Under the pieces are notes generated by a model. It did no database searches. It was not told the origin of the DNA and saw nothing but the letters and a program-made list of their open reading frames with translations. Position numbers and translations under genes: made by a program. A stretch of 64,000 nucleotides of DNA from Nitrospiraceae bacterium (GTDB taxonomy: Bacteria > Nitrospirota > Nitrospiria > Nitrospirales > Nitrospiraceae), in the NCBI GenBank assembly GCA_919902505.1, contig CAKKRE010000023.1, positions 51,013-115,012 on the forward strand, read 5' to 3'. Positions 1 to 7,363 of the stretch are shown here, piece after piece. How positions within the stretch are numbered: the first letter of the stretch is position 1; every line of letters starts with the position of its first letter.

Positions 1-785
1 TCAGCCCTGGCCTTGGCGATCTCCAATACGGTCAAAATGGCAAAGGAGACAGCGAGCAGCGTCAGCGCCACGGCATTGGCCGCGACGTAGTTGAAATCGA
101 CGTAACTTTGATAGATATGCAAGGTGGCGGTCTGTGTGAGCAATAAGATATTCCCCGAGACCACGAGGACGGCTCCGAATTCGCCGATTGCGCGCGCCAC
201 GGTGAGGGTCGCCCCATAGACCAGGCCCCAACGGAGTGCCGGCAGAGTCACCTTGAGAAACACCTGCCATTCGTCCGCGCCCAAGGTACGGGCCGCTTCC
301 TCTTCTTCGGTGCCGAGTGTGTGCAGTAAGGGCGTGAGCTCACGCACCATAAATGGGAAGGTGACGAACAGGGTCGCGAGAATCATGGCCGGCAGGGCAA
401 ACAACACCTTGATCTGTGCCCGGCCGGAAAATGTGCCCAGCAGGGTGTCCGGGCCGAACAGCAATATGAGCATGAAGCCGGCGATGACGGGCGAGACCGC
501 AAACGGCAGATCGATGACGCCGCTCACCAGGCTCTGGCCCCAAAACTTTTGCCGCGCCAACACCAATGCCGTCATGGTGCCGAAGATGAGGTTCAGCACC
601 AACACGATCAGGGTGATTTCCGCCGTGAGGGTAAAGCCGTGCAAGGCTTCCGGCCTCGAGATCTCCGTCCAAAATGCCGCCAACCCCTCGCTGAAGCTCT
701 GGCTTGCCATATAGAGGATCGGTCCGACCAGCAGCACAAGGAAGTACAGCCAGACGATTCCGATCAACAGCCAACGCATGCACAT
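1..785 (-). CDS. cysW: Sulfate/thiosulfate ABC transporter permease CysW (3' end outside window)
   Basis: Inner-membrane permease that pairs with CysT to import sulfate or thiosulfate. Translating the minus strand from ATG at 785 (or 779) gives an uninterrupted hydrophobic protein of at least 261 residues that runs off the left edge without a stop. It contains the binding-protein-dependent permease EAA loop (EEEEAARTLGADEWQVF), which docks onto the ATPase, and CysW-like stretches such as DLPFAVSPVIAGFM and ARAIGEFGAVLVVSGN. It lies 42 bp downstream of cysT on the same strand. The ATPase CysA is not in the window and would be expected just past the left edge. The identification is by family resemblance and operon position. 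Confidence 0.93.
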   Translation of the reverse strand, partial: MCMRWLLIGIVWLYFLVLLVGPILYMASQSFSEGLAAFWTEISRPEALHGFTLTAEITLIVLVLNLIFGTMTALVLARQKFWGQSLVSGVIDLPFAVSPVIAGFMLILLFGPDTLLGTFSGRAQIKVLFALPAMILATLFVTFPFMVRELTPLLHTLGTEEEEAARTLGADEWQVFLKVTLPALRWGLVYGATLTVARAIGEFGAVLVVSGNILLLTQTATLHIYQSYVDFNYVAANAVALTLLAVSFAILTVLEIAKARA

Positions 786-827
786 GCTCCCATCACAACT
801 GCTTTCTGCTCCGTGAGATCCATAGTC

Positions 828-1709
828 TCAGACTACCGCGGTCGGCACGGCGGACTCCGCGCGGCGCCCATCCTGCTGCCGGGTCCATTGAAACCATCGT
901 GGCAGACGTTCCCCCGGACGACGGGTCAACCGCTCCAACAGCAAGAGCACCAGAAAGGAGATCAGGAGAATCAACACCGAGACGGACGTCGCCGCCTGGG
1001 GGTTGTAACTCTCGATTTCTCCGTAGACATAGACCGACGCCACCTGCGTCTTCATCGGAATATTGCCTGCCACGATCACGATGGACCCGAACTCGCCGAG
1101 CGCCCGCACGAAGGTGAGGAAGACGCCGGTCAGCAGGCCGGGCAGGATCGACGGGACCGTGACCTTACAGAAGGTGATCCAGGGGCTGGCTCCCAACGTG
1201 AAGGCCGCTTCTTCCTGATCGCGTTCGAGGCCCATCAACACCGGCTGCAGCGAGCGGATGGTAAACGGCATGGTCACAAACACCATGGCCAGGATGATGC
1301 CGGGCTGGTTGTAGAGCACCGCCATTCCGCCCTGTTGAAGCCAGGTGCCCAGCAGACTGGTCGGTCCATAGATCGCGGCGATCATGAGGCCGGCAACCAG
1401 GGTCGGAATTGCAAAGGGCAAATCAACGAGGGCGTTGAGGAGCCACCGGCCCGGGAATTCGTAGCGCACCAGCACCAGTGCCGACAAGGTGCCGAATAGG
1501 GCATTGATGGCGGTCGCAATGGCGGCGGTTTCCACGGTGAGCCAGAGCGCCGCTGCAGCTTGGGGAGCCGACAGATCCTGGATGAACCGGTCCCATCCGG
1601 CTGCGAACGATTGATGCGCCAGCGCCGAGAGAGGAAGAAAGATCAGGATCAGCACATAGCCGACCGCGGCGGATCGCAAGGCGAGACGAAGTAAGAGATG
1701 CGAGGTCAT
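828..1709 (-). CDS. cysT: Sulfate/thiosulfate ABC transporter permease CysT (CysU)
   Basis: A 293-residue inner-membrane permease, partner of CysW in sulfate/thiosulfate uptake. The first hydrophobic helix lies near residues 13-32. The family blocks DLPFAIPTLVAGLM and VRALGEFGSIVIVAGN are visible, and the EAA loop reads EEAAFTLGASPWITF. Length is normal for CysT. The start is the ATG at 1709. Its ribosome-binding site is weak, and a fold-back repeat ends only about 17 nt upstream of the start, separating this gene from sbp by 213 bp. Transcription is probably shared with sbp and the Rrf2 regulator upstream, but the inserted repeat could alter cotranscription. Confidence 0.94.
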   Translation of the reverse strand: MTSHLLLRLALRSAAVGYVLILIFLPLSALAHQSFAAGWDRFIQDLSAPQAAAALWLTVETAAIATAINALFGTLSALVLVRYEFPGRWLLNALVDLPFAIPTLVAGLMIAAIYGPTSLLGTWLQQGGMAVLYNQPGIILAMVFVTMPFTIRSLQPVLMGLERDQEEAAFTLGASPWITFCKVTVPSILPGLLTGVFLTFVRALGEFGSIVIVAGNIPMKTQVASVYVYGEIESYNPQAATSVSVLILLISFLVLLLLERLTRRPGERLPRWFQWTRQQDGRRAESAVPTAVV

Positions 1710-1726
1710 GCGATCTTTCTGCGTGG

Positions 1727-1849
1727 CAGAATGCTGAAAATGTCCGCCAACTGCGTTCTCGCATCGTTCAGGCCCTCAACGTACCGCAAGGGTACGCCTC
1801 GGCCCTTCACTCGCTGCGGCCTTGCTGGACGGGCATTTTGAGCATCCTG
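1727..1849 (+). repeat. Fold-back repeat family A, copy 1 (123 bp)
   Basis: First of three full copies (others at 23875-23997 and 29073-29196, same orientation). The core holds CTCAACGTACCGCAAGGGTACG and a conserved CTGCGGCCTTGCTGGACGG block. The outer arms CAGAATGCTGAAAATG and CATTTTGAGCATCCTG are imperfect inverted repeats, so the whole unit can fold back. This copy sits inside the sulfate-transport operon between sbp and cysT. Small open frames through the element are repeat artefacts, not genes. Confidence 0.85.
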
Positions 1850-1922
1850 TGAAAGAATGTTCTTGTTGTGCCGTACCTGCGAGCTAGTTGAATTCTTGCG
1901 TGCCACAACAGTTTTCCATAAT

Positions 1923-2981
1923 TTATCGTTTGCTTGTCACGTCTTCGACAATCTTCGTCCACAGACCTTGCGCGCCGAATAGTTTGTTGCTCACCTGGTC
2001 CCAGCCGCCGATCTCTGCAATCGTGAAGAGTCGCGCCGGTTGTGGAAGCGTGGCGGCCTGGGTACCGGCATTCTTATCCAACGGGCGAAAGCCCAATTCA
2101 ACAAACGCGGCCTGCGCCTCCGGTCCGTGAAGGAACGCGACGAACGCTTCTGCGAGATCCTTGGTTTTGTGGCGGTCGGCATAGGTGTCGACGACCGCCG
2201 CCGGGTTTTCGATCCAGACGGTTTCGGCCGGCACGATGATCTCATAGGGCCGTCCGCTCTTCACGCGTGGCAGCAACTCGTTTTCATAGGTCACGATGAC
2301 ATCGCCGACGCCGCGTTCGAACGTGGTCACCGATTCCCGACCGCTTTTGTCCATGACCTTCACGTTGCGTTGGATGCGGGTCAGTAGATCCACGGCCTGC
2401 GAGGCCGCTGCATCCGCGGCCATCGGCTTTCCACCTGCGCGCTGTTCCGCCAGTTTCAAGCCGGCGCCATAAATCGCGATCACATCCCACATGGCCCCGC
2501 CGGAGGTCTTGGGATTGGGGTAAAGAACTTCCACGCCTGAACGTGCGGCATCGTCCCATCCCTTGATGCCTTTGGGATTGCCCTTGCGTACGCCGAGGGC
2601 CACGACCGATGCGGAGATCATGCCCCCGTGGGGCGCCTTTCTCCAATCATGGGTAATCAAGCCGGCCTTGACGATTTGATCGACATCGCCTTCCAGCGAG
2701 AGCACGGCGACATCGGCATCGAACCCTCCGATGATAGCCCGGGCCTGGGCACCCGAGGCTCCGTACGAGCTGCGCACGCGTACATCCTGCCCGGTCTTTT
2801 GTTTCCAATGTCGTTGAAAGGCGGGGATGATGTGTCGTTCGTAGGCTTCTTTCGGCACGCTGTAGGCGGCCAGGATGAGATCACGGGTTTCGGCGGCCTG
2901 CACCGGCGCAGTTGCCAGTATGAGTGCGGTCAACCAGGCGCCGACTGCAAAGCTATAAATGGTACGTATCTGACGAGTCAT
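1923..2981 (-). CDS. sbp: Sulfate/thiosulfate-binding periplasmic protein
   Basis: A 352-residue substrate-binding protein that delivers sulfate or thiosulfate to the CysTW permease in the periplasm. A Sec signal peptide is visible (basic MTRQIRT, hydrophobic core, cleavage near PVQAAE). The mature protein carries Sbp/CysP blocks such as LILAAYSVPKEAYE, SYGASGAQARA, NPKTSGGAMWD and VTYENELL. The start was set at ATG 2981 because it begins the signal peptide; an upstream open frame in the same phase has no such signal. It begins 22 bp after the Rrf2 regulator stop, so the two are probably cotranscribed. The choice between Sbp and CysP cannot be made from sequence alone. Confidence 0.93.
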   Translation of the reverse strand: MTRQIRTIYSFAVGAWLTALILATAPVQAAETRDLILAAYSVPKEAYERHIIPAFQRHWKQKTGQDVRVRSSYGASGAQARAIIGGFDADVAVLSLEGDVDQIVKAGLITHDWRKAPHGGMISASVVALGVRKGNPKGIKGWDDAARSGVEVLYPNPKTSGGAMWDVIAIYGAGLKLAEQRAGGKPMAADAAASQAVDLLTRIQRNVKVMDKSGRESVTTFERGVGDVIVTYENELLPRVKSGRPYEIIVPAETVWIENPAAVVDTYADRHKTKDLAEAFVAFLHGPEAQAAFVELGFRPLDKNAGTQAATLPQPARLFTIAEIGGWDQVSNKLFGAQGLWTKIVEDVTSKR

Positions 2982-3003
2982 AGCAGGTCTCGGCTCCTTC
3001 CGC

Positions 3004-3429
3004 CTATTTCGAATGGGCGAATCGACTGAGCGTGTAATGGTCGAGAATGTTCGCGATGGCATCCCGCACCTCACCCATGGCCTGTTGGAGCGGGCACGAA
3101 GGTTTGGCTGCGTAGGGGCAGTCCGCGCACTTCTGGTAGGCGGTCTTGCTGACGCAGCTGATCGGGGCCAGGGGGCCATCCAGAATTCGGATCACTTGGC
3201 CCAGCGTGATTTCTTCCGGCGACTTGATGAGGGAATAGCCGCCCCGGACTCCTCGACGACTGGCCAGCAGGCCGGCGCGTTTCAGGGCGAGCAGAATCTG
3301 TTCGAGAAATTCTACGGGGATATTCTGCCGTTCTGCAATTTCATGGCGCTGGAGAACACGCCCGCCATAGGTCTCGCACAATTCGAGCAGTGCCCGGAGG
3401 CCATATTCGCTTTTCTTGGAGAACTTCAT
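3004..3429 (-). CDS. Rrf2-family transcriptional regulator
   Basis: A 141-residue winged-helix regulator that starts with the family signature MKFSKKSEYGLRALLEL and has a recognition region with LKRAGLLASRRGVRGGYSL. Four cysteines at about 92, 101, 104 and 112 lie where IscR-type members bind an Fe-S cluster, so it may sense iron-sulfur status or redox. It is the first gene of the sulfate-transport cluster, which suggests it controls sulfur uptake in the manner of CymR. That role is inferred from position. It is divergent from glyQ across a 242-bp gap. Confidence 0.9.
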   Translation of the reverse strand: MKFSKKSEYGLRALLELCETYGGRVLQRHEIAERQNIPVEFLEQILLALKRAGLLASRRGVRGGYSLIKSPEEITLGQVIRILDGPLAPISCVSKTAYQKCADCPYAAKPSCPLQQAMGEVRDAIANILDHYTLSRFAHSK

Positions 3430-3586
3430 GCGGGGAGATTTTGTCTAGTGAGTTGCTCAAGTTTTTGAAGAATAAACCAGCGCGTGCTGCGATTCAAGCG
3501 TTTCAGATGCCGAGCGGCGAGTGAGATGTGCTCTCCCCGGTGCCGGAATCGTGAATGCAACTCATTGAAATCGGAGGTTCTGTTTC

Positions 3587-3616
3587 TTGACACCCTGTAA
3601 CCGTTCTTGCTAGCTT
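3587..3616 (+). promoter_or_regulatory. Candidate promoter for glyQS
   Basis: A consensus -35 hexamer TTGACA (3587-3592) is followed after 18 bp by a weak -10 TAGCTT (3611-3616), 56 bp upstream of the glyQ GTG. It lies in the 242-bp divergent gap between the Rrf2 gene and glyQ. The -10 match is only partial, so this is tentative. Confidence 0.35.
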
Positions 3617-3671
3617 CAGCCTGATTTTCATCAGCCACCACCAGCAGACTGCTGCTAGATCTGGATACCCG

Positions 3672-4592
3672 GTGAATTTCCAAGACCTCATTTTGACCCT
3701 GCATCGTTTTTGGGCCGACCGCGGTTGTGTCATCCACCAACCCTATGACCTGGAAATGGGCGCGGGCACCTTTCATCCGGCCACGTTTCTCCGTTCGCTC
3801 GGTCCGGAGCCCTGGCGCGCCGCCTATCCGCAAGCCTGTCGCCGGCCGACCGACGGGCGATACGGCGAAAATCCTAACCGCATGCAGCACTACTACCAGT
3901 ATCAGGTGGTGCTGAAACCGGCCCCCGACAATATTCAGGGCCTCTACCTCGAAAGCCTGAAGCAGCTGGGCATCGATCCGAAGAAGCACGACATCCGGTT
4001 TGTGCAAGACGATTGGGAGTCCCCCACGCTCGGCGCCTGGGGCTTGGGCTGGGAAGTCCGGCTCGACGGCATGGAGATTACCCAGTTCACCTATTTCCAG
4101 GAAATCGGCGGGATTCCGCTCAATCCCATCACGGGCGAAATCACCTATGGCACCGAGCGTATTGCGATGTACCTGCAGCAGGTCGATAACGTCTATGACC
4201 TGGCCTGGACCGACGGTGTGAGCTACGGCGATGTGCATCACCGCAGCGAAGTGGAGTTTTCCCGTTACAACTTCGAAGAGGGGGAGGTGCCGATGCTCAT
4301 GGCCACCTTCCAGTCATTCGAGGGCGAGTGCCAGCGGTTGCTGGACAAGAAGCTGACGTTGCCGGCGTACGACTACTGCATCAAGACGTCGCACATGTTC
4401 AATCTGCTCGACGCCCGCGGGGCGATCAGCGTCACCGAACGGACCTCGTACATTGCCCGTGTGCGGGCGCTGGCGCGTCGTTGCGCGGAATCCTACCTGG
4501 CCGACCGGGAAGCGATGGGACATCCCTTGATCAAGCAATCGGCCGGGACCGGCAAGCGCGCCGGCGCTCATTCACCCGTTCCAACCAAATAA
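3672..4592 (+). CDS. glyQ: Glycyl-tRNA synthetase alpha subunit
   Basis: Catalytic subunit of the bacterial alpha2-beta2 glycyl-tRNA synthetase, which charges tRNA-Gly. The 306-residue product starts at GTG ([19 protein letters not shown]) and matches the family along its length: [45 protein letters not shown] and the C-terminal [20 protein letters not shown]. The beta subunit starts 20 bp after its stop. The C-terminal tail is rich in Lys and Ala. No other start fits the family N terminus as well. Confidence 0.97.
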   Translation: MNFQDLILTLHRFWADRGCVIHQPYDLEMGAGTFHPATFLRSLGPEPWRAAYPQACRRPTDGRYGENPNRMQHYYQYQVVLKPAPDNIQGLYLESLKQLGIDPKKHDIRFVQDDWESPTLGAWGLGWEVRLDGMEITQFTYFQEIGGIPLNPITGEITYGTERIAMYLQQVDNVYDLAWTDGVSYGDVHHRSEVEFSRYNFEEGEVPMLMATFQSFEGECQRLLDKKLTLPAYDYCIKTSHMFNLLDARGAISVTERTSYIARVRALARRCAESYLADREAMGHPLIKQSAGTGKRAGAHSPVPTK

Positions 4593-4612
4593 TCCGTAGC
4601 CAGCACCTGACG

Positions 4613-6805
4613 ATGCCGACGAAAAAGACCATGACCAAAACTGCCTCACGCTCCAAGGTTGCCAAAGCCCCCAAGGCTCCGGCGACCACGGAACTCCTGT
4701 TGGAAATCGGAACGGAAGAGTTGCCCTATCAGTTCGTCGCCCCGGCCCTGCGCGCTCTGCAGCAATCGGCCGAGACCCTGCTGAAAGACCTGCGCCTCAC
4801 CTATGGCACCGTTCGTACGATGGGCACTCCGCGGCGACTGGTGCTGTTGATCGAAGGACTTGCCCGGCAGCAGGCGTCGGCGGTCAAAGAAGCCATGGGG
4901 CCTTCCAAGTCGGTGGCGTTCGATCAAAATGGGCAACCCACCAGAGCAGCCGTCGGTTTTGCCGCGGGCCAGGGCATTTCTGTCGAAGACTTGCAGGTGC
5001 GGCAGACGCCGAAAGGTGAGTATCTCTTCGCGGTCAAGCAGGAGAAGGGGCAGGCCGTGGCGGCGATTCTGACGCAGGCCTTGCCGCAGCTGTTGGGAAA
5101 ACTGTCGTTTCCCAAAGCCATGCATTGGAACCAGACCGGGGTGCGCTTCGCCAGGCCGGTGCGCTGGCTGGTGGCGTTGTGCGGCGGGAAGGTGCTCCCG
5201 ATTCACTTCGCCACGATCAAGGCCGGGAACCTCAGTCACGGCCATCGGGTGCTGGGTGCCAAGGTGTCCAGCCCGAAGGGCTTTGCGGTGAAGTCGATTG
5301 CGCACTATTTGAAGGAGACCGAACGGCATGGGGTGATTGTGGATCAGGAGCGGCGGCGCGCGATGATCCTCGACCAGCTGGCCTCGCTCGCCAAGTCGGC
5401 CCGCGGCCATCTGCACCAGGACGACGATTTGCTGGAGCAGGCCGTCTATATGGTGGAGTCTCCGCTGACGATTCTGGGTTCCTTCAAGCCGCACTATCTC
5501 TCGCTCCCGAAAGAAATCCTCATGACCTCTATGAAGGAGCATCAAGGGTACTTTTCGCTGGTCGATCAAAAGGGCGCGCTGCTACCGAACTTCCTCGCCG
5601 TCACCAACATGAAGTTGTCGAACATGCAGCTGATTCGCGAAGGGAACGAGAGGGTCCTGGCGGCGCGGTTGGCCGATGCCAAGTTTTTCTTCGATGAAGA
5701 TCGCAAGACCTCGTTGGTCGATCGCGTAGCGAAAGAGCTGGCGGTGACGTTCCACCAGAAACTCGGCAGCCTGCATCAGAAAACGCAACGTGTCGTCGCG
5801 ATGGCGGCCCATGTGGCCGGGCAACTCGGCGATGATCGACTGGTTCAGGATTGCCGCCGCGCGGCGGAACTCAGCAAGGCCGACCTCTTGACCGGCATCG
5901 TCGGAGAGTTTCCGACTCTGCAGGGGCTCATGGGCGGGGAGTATGCCAAACATGACGGCGAATCTCCGGTGGTCAGCGCGGCGATCCGGGAGCAGTACAT
6001 GCCTCGCGCCATGGAAGGGGAGTTGCCTGAGTCGCTCGCGGGAAAAGTGCTGTCGTTGGCGGACCGCCTGGACAGCATCGCAGGATTTTTTCTCGTGGGC
6101 CTGGTGCCGAGCGGCTCCGAAGATCCCTTTGCCCTCAGGCGCCATGCCACGGCCATCGTGCGCATCGTGATCGAGAGCAAGTTACGGCTGAATCTCGCGC
6201 AAGCCATGCGGGCCGCGCAGGACGTGCTGAGCGGCCAGAATGTGGCGGCAGCACCTCAGTCAGGCAAGGGCGGCGCCCCCGATGTTATCGGCTTTCTCTT
6301 CGAGCGGGTGCGTTTCTACGGAAAGAGCGCGCATCAGTTGCGGGACGATGTGATGGAAGCCGTGTTGAAGTCGGCCGATCGCCAGATCCTCGACCTGACG
6401 GATCTCTTCGACAAGATGCAGGCATTGCAGCAGATCACCCTGCGGGCGGAGTTCGATCCGCTGATCGTCGGATTCAAACGCGCCCACCGGCTGACCGAGA
6501 AGGAACAGTGGGACCGCAAGCCGGTCGAGTCCGGTCTCTTCCGGGAGGGGGCGGAGTCTGCCTTGCACCAGACCGTGCAGAGCAGTCAGCAGGACTATGC
6601 GGCGGCGATGCGCGGCGGGCAGTATGGACAGGCGCTCGATGTGCTGGTTCGAATGAAGGGTCCGATCGACGACTTTTTCAATGCGGTGCTGGTGAACGCC
6701 GACGATCCGGCGGTGCGCGAAAACCGGCTCTCCCTGTTGAAGAGCGTCGACGATTTGTTCATGTCATTCGCTGATTTCTCCCAGATTATGGTACAAGGGA
6801 CGTAG
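4613..6805 (+). CDS. glyS: Glycyl-tRNA synthetase beta subunit
   Basis: The 730-residue beta subunit that binds tRNA-Gly in the tetrameric synthetase. The family start TTELLLEIGTEELPYQFV is preceded by about 25 residues rich in Lys, Ala and Thr, an extension not usual for GlyS. Later family blocks include WNQTGVRFARPVRWLV, KEILMTSMKEHQGYF and GLVPSGSEDPFALRRHA. ATG 4613 was chosen because it follows glyQ by 20 bp; ATG 4631 is an alternative. The frame stays open upstream inside glyQ, but that part has no family similarity. Confidence 0.96.
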   Translation: MPTKKTMTKTASRSKVAKAPKAPATTELLLEIGTEELPYQFVAPALRALQQSAETLLKDLRLTYGTVRTMGTPRRLVLLIEGLARQQASAVKEAMGPSKSVAFDQNGQPTRAAVGFAAGQGISVEDLQVRQTPKGEYLFAVKQEKGQAVAAILTQALPQLLGKLSFPKAMHWNQTGVRFARPVRWLVALCGGKVLPIHFATIKAGNLSHGHRVLGAKVSSPKGFAVKSIAHYLKETERHGVIVDQERRRAMILDQLASLAKSARGHLHQDDDLLEQAVYMVESPLTILGSFKPHYLSLPKEILMTSMKEHQGYFSLVDQKGALLPNFLAVTNMKLSNMQLIREGNERVLAARLADAKFFFDEDRKTSLVDRVAKELAVTFHQKLGSLHQKTQRVVAMAAHVAGQLGDDRLVQDCRRAAELSKADLLTGIVGEFPTLQGLMGGEYAKHDGESPVVSAAIREQYMPRAMEGELPESLAGKVLSLADRLDSIAGFFLVGLVPSGSEDPFALRRHATAIVRIVIESKLRLNLAQAMRAAQDVLSGQNVAAAPQSGKGGAPDVIGFLFERVRFYGKSAHQLRDDVMEAVLKSADRQILDLTDLFDKMQALQQITLRAEFDPLIVGFKRAHRLTEKEQWDRKPVESGLFREGAESALHQTVQSSQQDYAAAMRGGQYGQALDVLVRMKGPIDDFFNAVLVNADDPAVRENRLSLLKSVDDLFMSFADFSQIMVQGT

Positions 6806-6819
6806 CGGATGGTGAACGT

Positions 6820-7338
6820 TTGGACTCTACGTCAGAGAGCCTTCCTGAGTCACCCGAGGCGAGTGCCGCGGCCCAATTGAGGGCGACCAAGGTCCGGCGG
6901 TTTGCGTCCGGCATCAGCGTCGTCATGATGGTGGTGTGCAACGCGGTGTTCCTCTTCGGCATCTGGGTGACCGGCGTCAACTTCGAACGGCTGGTGCGGA
7001 CACCGGATATCTATGACTCCAGACAAGACATTTGCTTACGACTGGCCTACCAACATGTCCCCGGTTCGGAGAACCCGGTGCAGTTCTGCTCGGAGTGGCT
7101 CAACCTCGCCGATCCGACCGGGAAGACCCATACGTTTCAAAAAGACGCACAACTCAAACAGGGCGCAGACGGAAAGTTCTATTTCGATTATGGACCGTTC
7201 GTGGACTACCGCCTGTTTGCGGTCGGCGCGTTCGTGGTGGGGATCATCGTGTGCGGCATTCGGGTGACCAGGCACGCCGTGAACCGCTATCGCCTGCGAT
7301 TGGAAGCCGCCGCCCGCCATTCGGTTCCGACTCATTGA
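6820..7338 (+). CDS. Hypothetical membrane protein with two transmembrane helices
   Basis: A 172-residue protein read from TTG at 6820; no in-frame ATG or GTG precedes it after the glyS stop. It has an acidic N-terminal tail, a transmembrane helix at about residues 30-52, a loop of roughly 80 residues with two cysteines (DICLRL and QFCSEW), and a second helix at about 131-152 followed by a basic end. The loop would be extracytoplasmic. No family was recognised. It sits between glyS and ppdK, 25 bp before the latter, and may be cotranscribed with both. Confidence 0.7.
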   Translation: MDSTSESLPESPEASAAAQLRATKVRRFASGISVVMMVVCNAVFLFGIWVTGVNFERLVRTPDIYDSRQDICLRLAYQHVPGSENPVQFCSEWLNLADPTGKTHTFQKDAQLKQGADGKFYFDYGPFVDYRLFAVGAFVVGIIVCGIRVTRHAVNRYRLRLEAAARHSVPTH

Positions 7339-7363
7339 CCTCATAGCACAAGGAGAGCGTCGC

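Noticed and set aside
549..1499. 316-residue plus-strand ORF opposite cysW/cysT
   Set aside because: Shadow of the GC-rich permease genes; composition rich in His, Gln and Arg with no recognisable domain.
1706..1906. Small minus-strand ORF with ARPARPQRVKGRGVPLR-type peptide, repeated near 23.9 and 29.1 kb
   Set aside because: The shared peptide is a translation of the family A fold-back repeat, not a gene.
4328..4612. Extension of the glyS frame upstream into glyQ
   Set aside because: It lies in the coding sequence of glyQ in another frame and has no synthetase similarity.
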